A stretch of DNA of 9,537 bases from Moraxellaceae bacterium (GTDB taxonomy: Bacteria > Pseudomonadota > Gammaproteobacteria > Pseudomonadales > Moraxellaceae), in NCBI GenBank assembly GCA_030684415.1, contig JAUXNL010000066.1, positions 1-9,537 on the forward strand, given 5' to 3'. Position numbers and translations under genes: made by a program. Below, one piece after another: positions 1-5,180 of the stretch. The notes below the pieces were generated by a model, which saw nothing but the letters and a program-made list of their open reading frames with translations, was not told the origin of the DNA and ran no database searches. How positions within the stretch are numbered: position 1 is the first letter of the stretch; every line of letters starts with the position of its first letter.

Positions 1-70
1 AACCGACGAACAGGGGCTGTGGAGCCGAGTTCATCGGCTCCACAGCCCCTGTTAAGGGCAACGGTTAGAC
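1..70 (+). repeat. Long perfect hairpin with attC-like outer arms
   Basis: Positions 9-28 and 34-53 form a perfect 20-bp inverted repeat with a 5-nt loop (GTTCA). Outside it, AACCG (1-5) pairs with CGGTT (62-66), leaving an asymmetric unpaired spacer of 3 nt on the left and 8 nt on the right. The right arm continues as GTTAGAC (64-70), which fits the integron R' consensus GTTRRRY, and the window begins with AAC, as expected for the end of an R'' box (RYYYAAC). Against an attC site, the long stem has no extrahelical bases and no integrase is in view. There is no T-run after the stem, so it is a poor intrinsic terminator. It could also be another palindromic element. Confidence 0.4.
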
Positions 71-122
71 TCTAGAGAGGCTTTGGTTAATTTGCAACAA
101 ACGGCAATAAAATAGACAAAAA

Positions 123-196
123 GTGACCCCTAGAGTCACAAGAATTTAGGGGTAGTCTTGTGCTAATTGGTTCACAAATCCGCACTTAATGTGGAT
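123..196. repeat. Cluster of interleaved inverted repeats
   Basis: Several inverted repeats crowd into AT-rich non-coding DNA. GTGAC (123-127) pairs with GTCAC (135-139). ACCCCTA (126-132) pairs with TAGGGGT (147-153). CACAAGA (137-143) pairs with TCTTGTG (156-162). ATCCGCA (178-184) pairs with TGTGGAT (190-196), with one G-T pair. The second and third pairs interleave, so they are either alternative hairpins or an H-type pseudoknot. The region 71-262 otherwise holds no ORF I can support. Protein-binding repeats at an element end or a replication/transfer site, or a structured RNA, are all possible. Confidence 0.45.
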
Positions 197-262
197 GGAC
201 GGCGAATATTTTAGATGAAAGGCAGTCCAGGTTAATCAGGAATTCACAAAAACGGGCATAAG

Positions 263-295
263 AAAAGCCCGAGCTCCAAGGGAGTCGGGCTTTTT
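263..295. terminator. Bidirectional Rho-independent terminator
   Basis: AAAAGCCCGA (263-272) pairs perfectly with TCGGGCTTTT (285-294). A second inner stem, CTCC (274-277) with GGAG (281-284), extends the hairpin across one bulged G. There is a T-run after the stem on the plus strand (291-295) and TTTTCTT on the minus strand, so it can work in both directions. It lies 8 bases past the stop codon of the 59-aa gene and should end the minus-strand small-protein operon. Confidence 0.9.
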
Positions 296-302
296 GAGAG
301 GA

Positions 303-482
303 CTACAGCCAACGTAGTTTGCTCTTGGGGATGGCGCCGCCAAACCGGCGGACAAGCCGCTGGTAGCGCCACTTCCGGTACGCCTCGTAGAGCCAGGCGA
401 GAACCCCGCTGGCCACGAAAACGAGCCCGAGAGAGCCCATCCAAAAGAGCATCAAGATCGCATCGTCCATGTGATCCACCAT
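303..482 (-). CDS. Small single-TM membrane protein, 59 aa, unknown function
   Basis: I do not recognise this protein. It has a short acidic N-terminus, one hydrophobic segment at about residues 9-32, and a strongly basic tail (residues 36-58, with RKWRYQRLVRR) likely to stay in the cytoplasm by the positive-inside rule. The start at 482 is chosen because GGAGG (492-488) sits 5 nt before ATG; an ATG 7 codons upstream lacks such a site. It is the last gene of the minus-strand run and stops directly before the terminator. A 101-bp gap separates it from the preceding 99-aa gene. That gap holds an 8-bp inverted repeat (517-524 with 540-547) and a TATAGT hexamer, so separate expression is possible. 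Together with the two- and three-TM proteins upstream it may form part of one envelope assembly; this is inference. Confidence 0.7.
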   Translation of the reverse strand: MVDHMDDAILMLFWMGSLGLVFVASGVLAWLYEAYRKWRYQRLVRRFGGAIPKSKLRWL

Positions 483-516
483 CGCAACCTCCGCTTCAAG
501 CAACCGTTGAAAGGCA

Positions 517-547
517 GCTGCGATGGGCCCGTGGCCGCAATCGCAGC
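517..547 (-). promoter_or_regulatory. Leader hairpin upstream of the 59-aa gene
   Basis: GCTGCGAT (517-524) and ATCGCAGC (540-547) form a perfect 8-bp stem with a 15-nt GC-rich loop in the 101-bp gap before the 59-aa gene. No T-run follows, so it is not a standard terminator. It could be an RNA processing or stability element. Its function is unproven. Confidence 0.3.
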
Positions 548-583
548 CAGAGCCCGGTCACTATACGAGATGGGACGGTCGCC

Positions 584-883
584 TTACCAGCGGCTCGCCA
601 GGAGGATCATCGCCGGCCCCAGCACGGCCAGGATGACCGTCAGCGGCACCTTGAGGCGCATCTTCTTGGCCGCCATCAGGGCCACCTCGATCAGCGCGAC
701 CGCCCAGGCCATCGGCAGGGCCAGGTCCACGCGCCCGAGGGCGATCAGGACCATGGAGGCGACGACAACCGCGGTGCCGAAAATCAGGAAGGACAGGCCC
801 GTTGTGGCCACGAAGGGGCCGCGGAACAGCGGCCGCACCCGTGCCTCCCAGGCCGCGATCCGGGGACTGGTGTTGGCCGTCAT
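584..883 (-). CDS. Three-TM small membrane protein, 99 aa, unknown function
   Basis: An unrecognised integral membrane protein with hydrophobic segments at about residues 24-49, 52-71 and 79-97, and a basic loop (AAKKMRLK, residues 71-78) between the last two. Its ATG (883-881) overlaps the TGA of the preceding 121-aa gene (882-880) as ATGA, which indicates translational coupling and perhaps a fixed ratio of the two products. The stop is TAA at 586-584. The size and three-helix layout are reminiscent of small inner-membrane components of secretion, conjugation or phage systems, but no diagnostic motif was seen and no family is claimed. Confidence 0.75.
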   Translation of the reverse strand: MTANTSPRIAAWEARVRPLFRGPFVATTGLSFLIFGTAVVVASMVLIALGRVDLALPMAWAVALIEVALMAAKKMRLKVPLTVILAVLGPAMILLASRW

Positions 884-1245
884 GCCCTGCCCTGCTCCTC
901 TGCAATGCAGCGCTCGAGCGCGGCGCTGTAGAACTGCTGGTAGCGCCGATGGTTGTGCTTCTTCCGGCGGTAGGCCATGAGGGCCGGCGTCAGCACCAGG
1001 GCGACGCCGTAGGTCACGGCCGCCCACATGGCGCCGTCCACCTCCGGATTGAAGAGGTGGTTGGCCAGCAGCGTGCCGGGCAGCAGCCCCAGGGCCAGCG
1101 GCGCGAAGTAGAAATACCAGACAGTGAAGATCCGCTGTTTCAGGCGGAGCTTGAGGTCCAACTGCGCGGCAGCGTAGTGCTGCGCGAAGCGCTCGGCATC
1201 AAGGCCGGCGGAGAACGGTGCGCTGGGGGGGATAGCAGAGGCCAC
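880..1245 (-). CDS. Two-TM membrane protein, 121 aa, unknown function
   Basis: An unrecognised protein with an amphipathic charged N-terminal stretch (about residues 15-38), two hydrophobic segments at about 40-63 and 71-92, and a basic, His/Tyr-rich tail (RRKKHNHRRYQQFY, residues 93-106) that should be cytoplasmic. The start is GTG at 1245, the only in-frame start I see before the first TM segment. It lies inside the preceding DsbD-like gene, an overlap of 47 nt in another frame, with a possible AGGGA site about 10 nt upstream. Its end overlaps the next gene as ATGA. A run of seven C residues in the message (1231-1225) falls in the overlap and could allow slippage. A start outside the overlap is not visible, so the real N-terminus is uncertain. 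Confidence 0.7.
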   Translation of the reverse strand: MASAIPPSAPFSAGLDAERFAQHYAAAQLDLKLRLKQRIFTVWYFYFAPLALGLLPGTLLANHLFNPEVDGAMWAAVTYGVALVLTPALMAYRRKKHNHRRYQQFYSAALERCIAEEQGRA

Positions 1246-1624
1246 GGAGCGAGCATCCCTGGAAGGTGAGGACAGGGCCCGGTCCGTCGTGCTGGAGGCG
1301 GACTAGGGGAATGAATACGGCCAGCGGGCCAGTATAGCGTTCGCGGAAGTCGGGTTCGGCATCGTCGTCGGCCTCCAGCCGCCCTGCCACCTGCCACTCT
1401 CCCATCCGCCACTGGCGGGGGGAATAGTCGAGGCGGAGCCGCTGCTTGTAGAGAGCGTAGCCGGGAGCCGTCGCAAAGCTCACCAGGACGCCCTGTGCAC
1501 GCCATTCCAGGTGGACCGGGAAGGCCTGTTCGACGGGCAGGAAGTCCGCATTGACCGCCGCCGGCCAGGTGGCGGCGGCGGCCGGCCCGCCCAGTAGGGC
1601 CAGCGGAACCAGCAGCCAGCGCAT
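1199..1624 (-). CDS. Stand-alone DsbD N-terminal (alpha) domain, secreted
   Basis: The protein has 141 residues. Residues 1-18 are a signal peptide (MRWLLVPLALLGG then AAAA). The mature part follows the DsbD N-terminal domain: ADFLPVEQAF (residues 26-35), GYALYKQRLRL (55-65), a cap-loop-like PDFRERY (91-97), and QGCSLRGLCYPP with the redox cysteines 124 and 130 in the C-X5-C spacing known from DsbD. In full-length DsbD this periplasmic domain takes electrons from the eight-helix membrane domain and passes them to partners such as DsbC. Here the membrane and thioredoxin domains are missing, so it must be reduced by another protein or act as a thiol chaperone. The start overlaps the upstream stop as TGATG, arguing for coupled translation. 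The two-TM protein encoded next, overlapping it, may be its membrane partner, though it does not resemble the DsbD core. The family call is firm; the role is inferred. Confidence 0.88.
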   Translation of the reverse strand: MRWLLVPLALLGGPAAAATWPAAVNADFLPVEQAFPVHLEWRAQGVLVSFATAPGYALYKQRLRLDYSPRQWRMGEWQVAGRLEADDDAEPDFRERYTGPLAVFIPLVRLQHDGPGPVLTFQGCSLRGLCYPPQRTVLRRP

Positions 1625-1806
1625 CAATGCGACAACCGTGCGAACACGGCTTCCCAGCCCGGCCAGTCCGAAGTGCTGGTGACACCATCCCCCAGGTTTG
1701 CCCTCTCCCACTCGGCCAGTGCGGAGCGTTCCTCGGGAGTCAGATGCTGTGCCATCTCGACCATGCGTTCGTAGGACGCCAAAACGGCTTTTTGCTCGGG
1801 GCTCAT
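1624..1806 (-). CDS. Small soluble protein, 60 aa, unknown function
   Basis: I do not recognise this protein. It is predicted soluble and mostly helical, with a Glu-rich centre (HLTPEERSALAEWERANLG, about residues 21-39) and a conserved-looking GVTSTSDWPGWEAVF tail. The ATG at 1806 has AGGGTG upstream at good spacing. Its TGA overlaps the ATG of the DsbD-like gene by one base. The gap to the preceding 108-aa gene is 36 bp and holds a small hairpin. The tight packing suggests it works with the DsbD-like protein or the membrane proteins. Confidence 0.7.
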   Translation of the reverse strand: MSPEQKAVLASYERMVEMAQHLTPEERSALAEWERANLGDGVTSTSDWPGWEAVFARLSH

Positions 1807-1822
1807 CGGGACACCCTAATTT

Positions 1823-1836
1823 AGGCAAAACTGCCT
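1823..1836. promoter_or_regulatory. Small hairpin between the 108-aa and 60-aa genes
   Basis: AGGCA (1823-1827) and TGCCT (1832-1836) flank a 4-nt loop, in AT-rich DNA with TTTT following on the plus strand. On the transcribed minus strand it falls just after the stop of the 108-aa gene. It may weaken read-through or separate the messages. It is too short to call a terminator. Confidence 0.3.
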
Positions 1837-1842
1837 TTTAAT

Positions 1843-2169
1843 TTAACCGGAAATTTTCTTCGTCGCCACTAGTTTTCGGCGCAGCGCGGTGACGGCCCAT
1901 TCCGGGCAGGGACTCGCGCTATCCAAAGCCGCATCGGCCAGCCACGCGCGCACTGACCGCGGGCTGCAGGGTCGCCCGGTCTGCTTGGCAATGAGGGTCG
2001 CGGCGTCGGATTGGGTGATGCCGGCTGCATAGATCAGCCAGGCCAGCCAGGCCTGGTAGGTGTCGGGGCCCGGCTCCCCGGTGGGCTTCTCGACGGGGGT
2101 AGGCTTCCTGCCGCGCCGCTTGGGGCCGTCCGCAGCTTGGGGAGCGGTCTTGTCGGGGGGTGTCGCCAT
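1843..2169 (-). CDS. Basic HTH-like protein with AT-hook-like motif, 108 aa
   Basis: The first gene of the minus-strand small-gene run. It has a proline- and lysine-rich flexible N-terminus with KRRGRKP (residues 17-23), similar to an AT-hook core. A helical region follows (about residues 38-80: YQAWLAWLIYAAGITQSDAA, then SPRSVRAWLAD) that reads like a helix-turn-helix, and a basic C-terminus (RRKLVATKK). I infer a DNA-binding regulator, perhaps of its own operon. The ATG at 2169 has AAAGG just upstream; an in-frame GTG 11 codons earlier (2202) is an alternative. No confident family match comes to mind. Confidence 0.65.
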   Translation of the reverse strand: MATPPDKTAPQAADGPKRRGRKPTPVEKPTGEPGPDTYQAWLAWLIYAAGITQSDAATLIAKQTGRPCSPRSVRAWLADAALDSASPCPEWAVTALRRKLVATKKISG

Positions 2170-2258
2170 GCCTTTGCCGGATTGGAATTTAGGAGATTTC
2201 GCCACAATATCACGGACGCCATGCGCCACGCAGCGGCAGCACCCTCCCCTGCCCTGGT

Positions 2259-2363
2259 TCACAGCGGCGCCTGCACTACCAGGGTCAGCGAGGGCATGGC
2301 CTTGATGCCGATGGCAAGGCCGGCCATCCAGCGCACCCAGGGCGACTCTGCCCGCAACCAGAG
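2259..2363 (-). pseudogene. Short coding-like remnant upstream of the HTH gene
   Basis: Between stops at 2366-2364 and 2261-2259 there is a short open stretch whose third codon positions are almost all G or C, like the true genes nearby. It ends in MAGLAIGIKAMPSLTLVVQAPL (split here: MAGLAIGIKAM, then PSLTLVVQAPL), a hydrophobic sequence. It may be the 3' end of a decayed gene or a 22-aa peptide starting at ATG 2327. The remaining sequence of 2170-2530 shows only hairpins (2344-2350 with 2359-2365, 7 bp; 2395-2400 with 2404-2409, 6 bp) and no gene I can support. Confidence 0.25.
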
Positions 2364-2365
2364 TC
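2344..2365. repeat. 7-bp inverted repeat in the intergenic spacer
   Basis: GACTCTG (2344-2350) and CAGAGTC (2359-2365) are perfect inverted repeats separated by 8 nt. Thirty bases further right a second palindrome, CCGGCC-TAT-GGCCGG, occupies 2395-2409. They lie between the end of the hotdog operon and the small-gene block and could be weak terminators or protein sites. Neither is followed by a T-run on the minus strand. Confidence 0.3.
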
Positions 2366-2530
2366 ACAAACAGCACAAGCCACCAAGTGTGTACCCGGCC
2401 TATGGCCGGCTCAATGCCACTGAGGGCTACTCTCCCTACCCAGTGATCCGAAGAGCCGGCTTGTCAGGTAACACGACTGCCTGGACATCCTTTCAAGAGC
2501 CCGGACTGGACCATCCGGAGAAGCGACGCC

Positions 2531-2959
2531 TCACCGCTTCTGCTCGCCAACGGGAAATAGAAAGCGTCCGATACAGACCAGCTTTCCTTCGTGGCGCAAT
2601 TGGACCGACACGGTGGTAATCCGCCGCCCTGCCCGCACGATATTGGGAATGGCCATCAGCGTGCCCGCAAAGGCCGGGCGCAGATAATCGAACGTCAGGG
2701 TCGCGCACTCGGGTAGTACGGAATCGCCCCGCTCACACGCCAGGTGAAGCGCCGCCACCAGCTCTCCGAAGCTGGCCAGGATGCCGCCGTGGAAGGTGCG
2801 GATCAGCGGATTGCCCACGTGCTCTTCCCGGAAATCCAGGAAGTAGCGGCGCTCGCCATCGACCTCGCCTTCGCGCAGGCCCAGAAAGCTCGCATAAGGC
2901 GCCAGCGCCGGTGCGGCGGGCGGTTGCAACTCTAACGAGCTCAACGAGTCGATCTTCAT
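2531..2959 (-). CDS. PaaI-type hotdog-fold thioesterase, second copy
   Basis: A 142-residue hotdog-fold protein of the acyl-CoA thioesterase PaaI/4HBT type. The active-site segment is NPLIRTFHGGILASFGELVA (residues 50-69), with HGG at 57-59 and Glu66 where many relatives carry Asp. The following strands (TLTFDYLRPAFAGTLMAIPN and ITTVSVQLRHEGKLVCIGRF) fit the fold. It should hydrolyse or sort acyl-thioesters, probably as a homo-oligomer or a hetero-oligomer with the neighbouring paralogue. Its ATG overlaps the TGA of that gene as ATGA, and GGAG lies 8 nt upstream. It is the last gene of the minus-strand operon; I see no convincing terminator after it. The substrate is unknown. Confidence 0.88.
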   Translation of the reverse strand: MKIDSLSSLELQPPAAPALAPYASFLGLREGEVDGERRYFLDFREEHVGNPLIRTFHGGILASFGELVAALHLACERGDSVLPECATLTFDYLRPAFAGTLMAIPNIVRAGRRITTVSVQLRHEGKLVCIGRFLFPVGEQKR

Positions 2960-3417
2960 TTTTCAACTCCCGCCGGCGCCAGGTGAGGACTGTCGAAGGA
3001 CGGCCCCATCGTGTTGATGGCGAAGGACCCCGCTACCGTGGCAACGGGTTCGTCCTGGCCCTCAGCCAATGCCTTGCCCACGATAAAGGCGACCGTTGCC
3101 GTGGTGGCGACGCAGTCCACGACGGCTCGTATGCCCACTCCGGTCGGGATGGATCGCAGATAGTCGATACGCAGGTCGATGGTGGCGATAGGCCGCATAG
3201 ACTGCAATGCAGAAAAGATGGCAAGGCCGCAGGTGGTGTCCAGCAGCGTGACGAGGGCGCCGCGATGCAGGGCGCCACGATGATCGGAGAGCCGCATCGA
3301 AAATGGCATGGCCATCTCGGCTGTCCCGTTATCGATGCGGGCGATATCGATGCCCATGGTATTGAACAGCGGATGGTGACTGCCAAAGAACAGCCTCGCC
3401 GCTTCAAAATTGATCAT
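2956..3417 (-). CDS. PaaI-type hotdog-fold thioesterase, first copy
   Basis: A 153-residue 4HBT/PaaI-like thioesterase. The central helix segment GALHRGALVTLLDTTCGLAI (residues 48-67) carries HRG at 51-53 and the probable catalytic Asp60; PaaI usually has HGG. The strands TIDLRIDYLRS and VASVAG-like VATVAGSFAINTM follow. The start at 3417 is chosen for GAGGAG about 9 nt upstream. It lies 40 bp after the BtrH-like gene and is translationally coupled to the second thioesterase. Two diverged copies in tandem suggest a heteromeric enzyme or two chain-length specificities. The family is confident; the substrate is not known. Confidence 0.88.
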   Translation of the reverse strand: MINFEAARLFFGSHHPLFNTMGIDIARIDNGTAEMAMPFSMRLSDHRGALHRGALVTLLDTTCGLAIFSALQSMRPIATIDLRIDYLRSIPTGVGIRAVVDCVATTATVAFIVGKALAEGQDEPVATVAGSFAINTMGPSFDSPHLAPAGVEK

Positions 3418-3457
3418 GCCAGAATACTCCTCGCAATTTCTGGGCGGGCGCACAGGC

Positions 3458-4456
3458 TCAGGTTTGCAGCGCGGCCTGTGCGTAACGGTACTCCGCGTGC
3501 TCGACAGCGGTGATGGCTGCCTCAAGCTCGGCCAGAAGAAAACGCTCGCTTTCCGACGCCGCCTTGAAGGTCAGCGCCAGCTGGGTCCAGGTTGTGGCGG
3601 ACTCGCGCATCAGCGCAGCCAAGGCGGAGCTGCGGATCTCGTCATCCAGCAGGGCAAGCTCGTCCAGGAAATCCGCATACATTTTCCGGAAGCCCCCACC
3701 GCCGGTGCCCCGCCTCTCGATCAGCTGATACGCAAAGCGCGCGGTCCAACGCCAATCGGCCTCACTCGCCCACAGCGGGAGCTGTTCCCGCCAATGCCCG
3801 AGCGCAGCGATGCCGCTGCACAGTGTCCCGCTCAATAGCTGCCCGGCATTGCAGCGCACCGCCGCGCGCGCCGCTTCACGCAGGGAACCGGTCAGTTGCA
3901 GCGAGTCCGGTGAATACATATTACCCTGATGCCGGAACGGCTCCTGGCCGGAAAACCGCGCTAGCGCCAGCTTGTCGCGCGGCACCGGCAGCAACTCCGG
4001 CCGCTCGGTATCGGTGACGAAAACGTCGCCCGATGCGCGGGAGCGCCCCCAGGCCATGATCGCGTGGCCCGGAAAATGGGTACTGCTGCCGTAATACGGC
4101 AGGTGAAAGATATCCGTGAGCAACAGGGCGGGAAAGCCGGCGTCCAGGCGTTCATCAAGCGCCAGCATCGCCGCGTCGCCACTGGCGAACGTCGACCAGG
4201 TCATGGATGGCGCGAACGTCCGCAACACCCGTTCCTCGAATCCCAGCGAACGCACATGCACCATATACGGCACGGGCGCCCCGGAAGGGGCCAGATAGCT
4301 GATGCCAAGCCCGGAGCCGAGCCCGAAGCAGAAAGCCTCACTGAGTAGGATGCCATGGAACTCGAGCAGGTCCCGCAGGGCCGAACTGCCGCAATGATTG
4401 CCGGTACGATGCGTAAATCGGGGGCCGGTTTCCGGTGGTGTCAATGGGGTACTCAA
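3458..4456 (-). CDS. BtrH-like papain/C39-fold acyltransferase or peptidase
   Basis: The 332-residue protein matches the two-part family of BtrH N-terminal (PF14399) plus DUF4872-type C-terminal domain. The N-terminus has TGNHCGSSALRDLLEFHG (residues 18-35), with candidate nucleophile Cys22, and SEAFCFGLGSGLG (39-51). HFPGHAIMAWG supplies His131 and VFVTD supplies Asp149, a cysteine-protease-like triad. The C-terminal half is helical and ends in a long helical pair. BtrH itself transfers an acyl side chain from a carrier protein to an aminoglycoside, so an acyl-transfer role next to thioesterases is plausible. No carrier protein or antibiotic genes are in view, so an amidase or peptidase role is also possible. 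There is no ATG before Cys22. The best start is TTG at 4456, overlapping the TetR stop (TTGA) with GAGAAAGA upstream. TTG at 4444 is an alternative. Confidence 0.82.
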   Translation of the reverse strand: MSTPLTPPETGPRFTHRTGNHCGSSALRDLLEFHGILLSEAFCFGLGSGLGISYLAPSGAPVPYMVHVRSLGFEERVLRTFAPSMTWSTFASGDAAMLALDERLDAGFPALLLTDIFHLPYYGSSTHFPGHAIMAWGRSRASGDVFVTDTERPELLPVPRDKLALARFSGQEPFRHQGNMYSPDSLQLTGSLREAARAAVRCNAGQLLSGTLCSGIAALGHWREQLPLWASEADWRWTARFAYQLIERRGTGGGGFRKMYADFLDELALLDDEIRSSALAALMRESATTWTQLALTFKAASESERFLLAELEAAITAVEHAEYRYAQAALQT

Positions 4457-5073
4457 ATCTTTCTCATGTCTGCGTGTGTCGGAACAAGGATGCCCCGGGA
4501 GATGATTGACCAGAGAGATTCGCCGATCTCCTCCAGCGAATACTTCCCCCCTTTTTTGTACCAGGTCGCCATCCAGTTGATGGCGCCCAGGCCGATCAGA
4601 CGCAGCAGGTGCGTATCGACATCCTGCCGGATGAGCCCCTGCTCCTTTAGTGCCTCCAGCATGGTGGCCCAACAACGCTCATAGCGGTCCCGCTCGCGAA
4701 TCATTTCCTTGCGCGCCGCGCCGCGCAGGGAGCGCCACTCGAAGAGCAGCACGTACGTCATGTCGTCGCCGGAGAGGAGCACCTCGATATGTGCCTGCAG
4801 CGCGGCGCGTACCTGCTGCAACGGATCCTCTGTCCCGGTGGTCGCCTCGGTGATGCCGTGGATGGTCTTCTCGATGGCCACCCGCATCATGTCCACCAGA
4901 ATGTCTTCCTTGGCGCGGTAGCGATAATGCAGGCTGCCCGGCAACAAGTCACAGGCCTCGGCGATCTGCCGGACGGTGGTCTTGTCGAATCCGTATTCCC
5001 GGAACAGACGGGCAGCCGTAAAAAGGACGCGCTCGCGGTCTGTGTCGGCGCGCAAGGGCTCATGGCGGGTCAT
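4453..5073 (-). CDS. TetR/AcrR-family transcriptional regulator (KstR2-like)
   Basis: A regulator of about 206 residues. The N-terminal TetR DNA-binding domain has RVLFTAARLFREYGFDKTTV (about residues 15-34) and then RQIAEACDLLPGSLHYRYRAK, with the recognition helix around LPGSLHYRYR. The C-terminal ligand domain ends in LLRLIGLGAINWMATWYKKG and the rest, typical of the KstR2-like group that senses acyl-CoA-type ligands. The start is probably ATG 5073, with GTGAG upstream. An in-frame GTG at 5085 would add four residues but lacks a ribosome-binding site. Its stop overlaps the start of the BtrH-like gene. I infer that it controls this operon and the divergent GMC gene through the paired palindromes at 7148-7195. 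A separate weak promoter (TTGCGC at 5132-5127, TAACAC at 5110-5105) may exist. Confidence 0.93.
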   Translation of the reverse strand: MTRHEPLRADTDRERVLFTAARLFREYGFDKTTVRQIAEACDLLPGSLHYRYRAKEDILVDMMRVAIEKTIHGITEATTGTEDPLQQVRAALQAHIEVLLSGDDMTYVLLFEWRSLRGAARKEMIRERDRYERCWATMLEALKEQGLIRQDVDTHLLRLIGLGAINWMATWYKKGGKYSLEEIGESLWSIISRGILVPTHADMRKI

Positions 5074-5144
5074 AGGGTTACTCACAGGGTTAGGGGCGAC
5101 AAAAGTGTTACAGCCCCCGCCGCCCAGCGCAATCCACGCTTTTC

Positions 5145-5176
5145 CGTCACCCCGTCACCCCGTCACCCCGTCACCC
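5145..5176. repeat. Four tandem copies of an 8-bp repeat
   Basis: CGTCACCC is repeated four times without change (5145-5176) in the 107-bp gap between the PF10118-type gene and the TetR gene. Short perfect tandem octamers can change copy number by slippage. Here that would alter the leader of the TetR message or the spacing to its ribosome-binding site, without touching protein sequence. Confidence 0.9.
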
Positions 5177-5180
5177 CGGG

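Noticed and set aside
584..1245. Reading the 121-aa and 99-aa proteins as conjugative pilin/TraL-type pair
   Set aside because: Sizes are suggestive but no pilin processing site or TraL motif is present, and no other transfer genes are in view.
133..2366. Shared 10-mer AGAGTCACAA near both ends of the small-gene block, as possible element ends
   Set aside because: Matches of ten bases are expected by chance many times in a window of this length, and flanks do not match.
2400..2530. Terminator after the second thioesterase gene
   Set aside because: Only short imperfect stems are visible on the minus strand and none is followed by a T-run.
5145..5176. Possible CRISPR array
   Set aside because: The repeat unit is 8 bp in direct tandem without spacers, and no cas gene is present.
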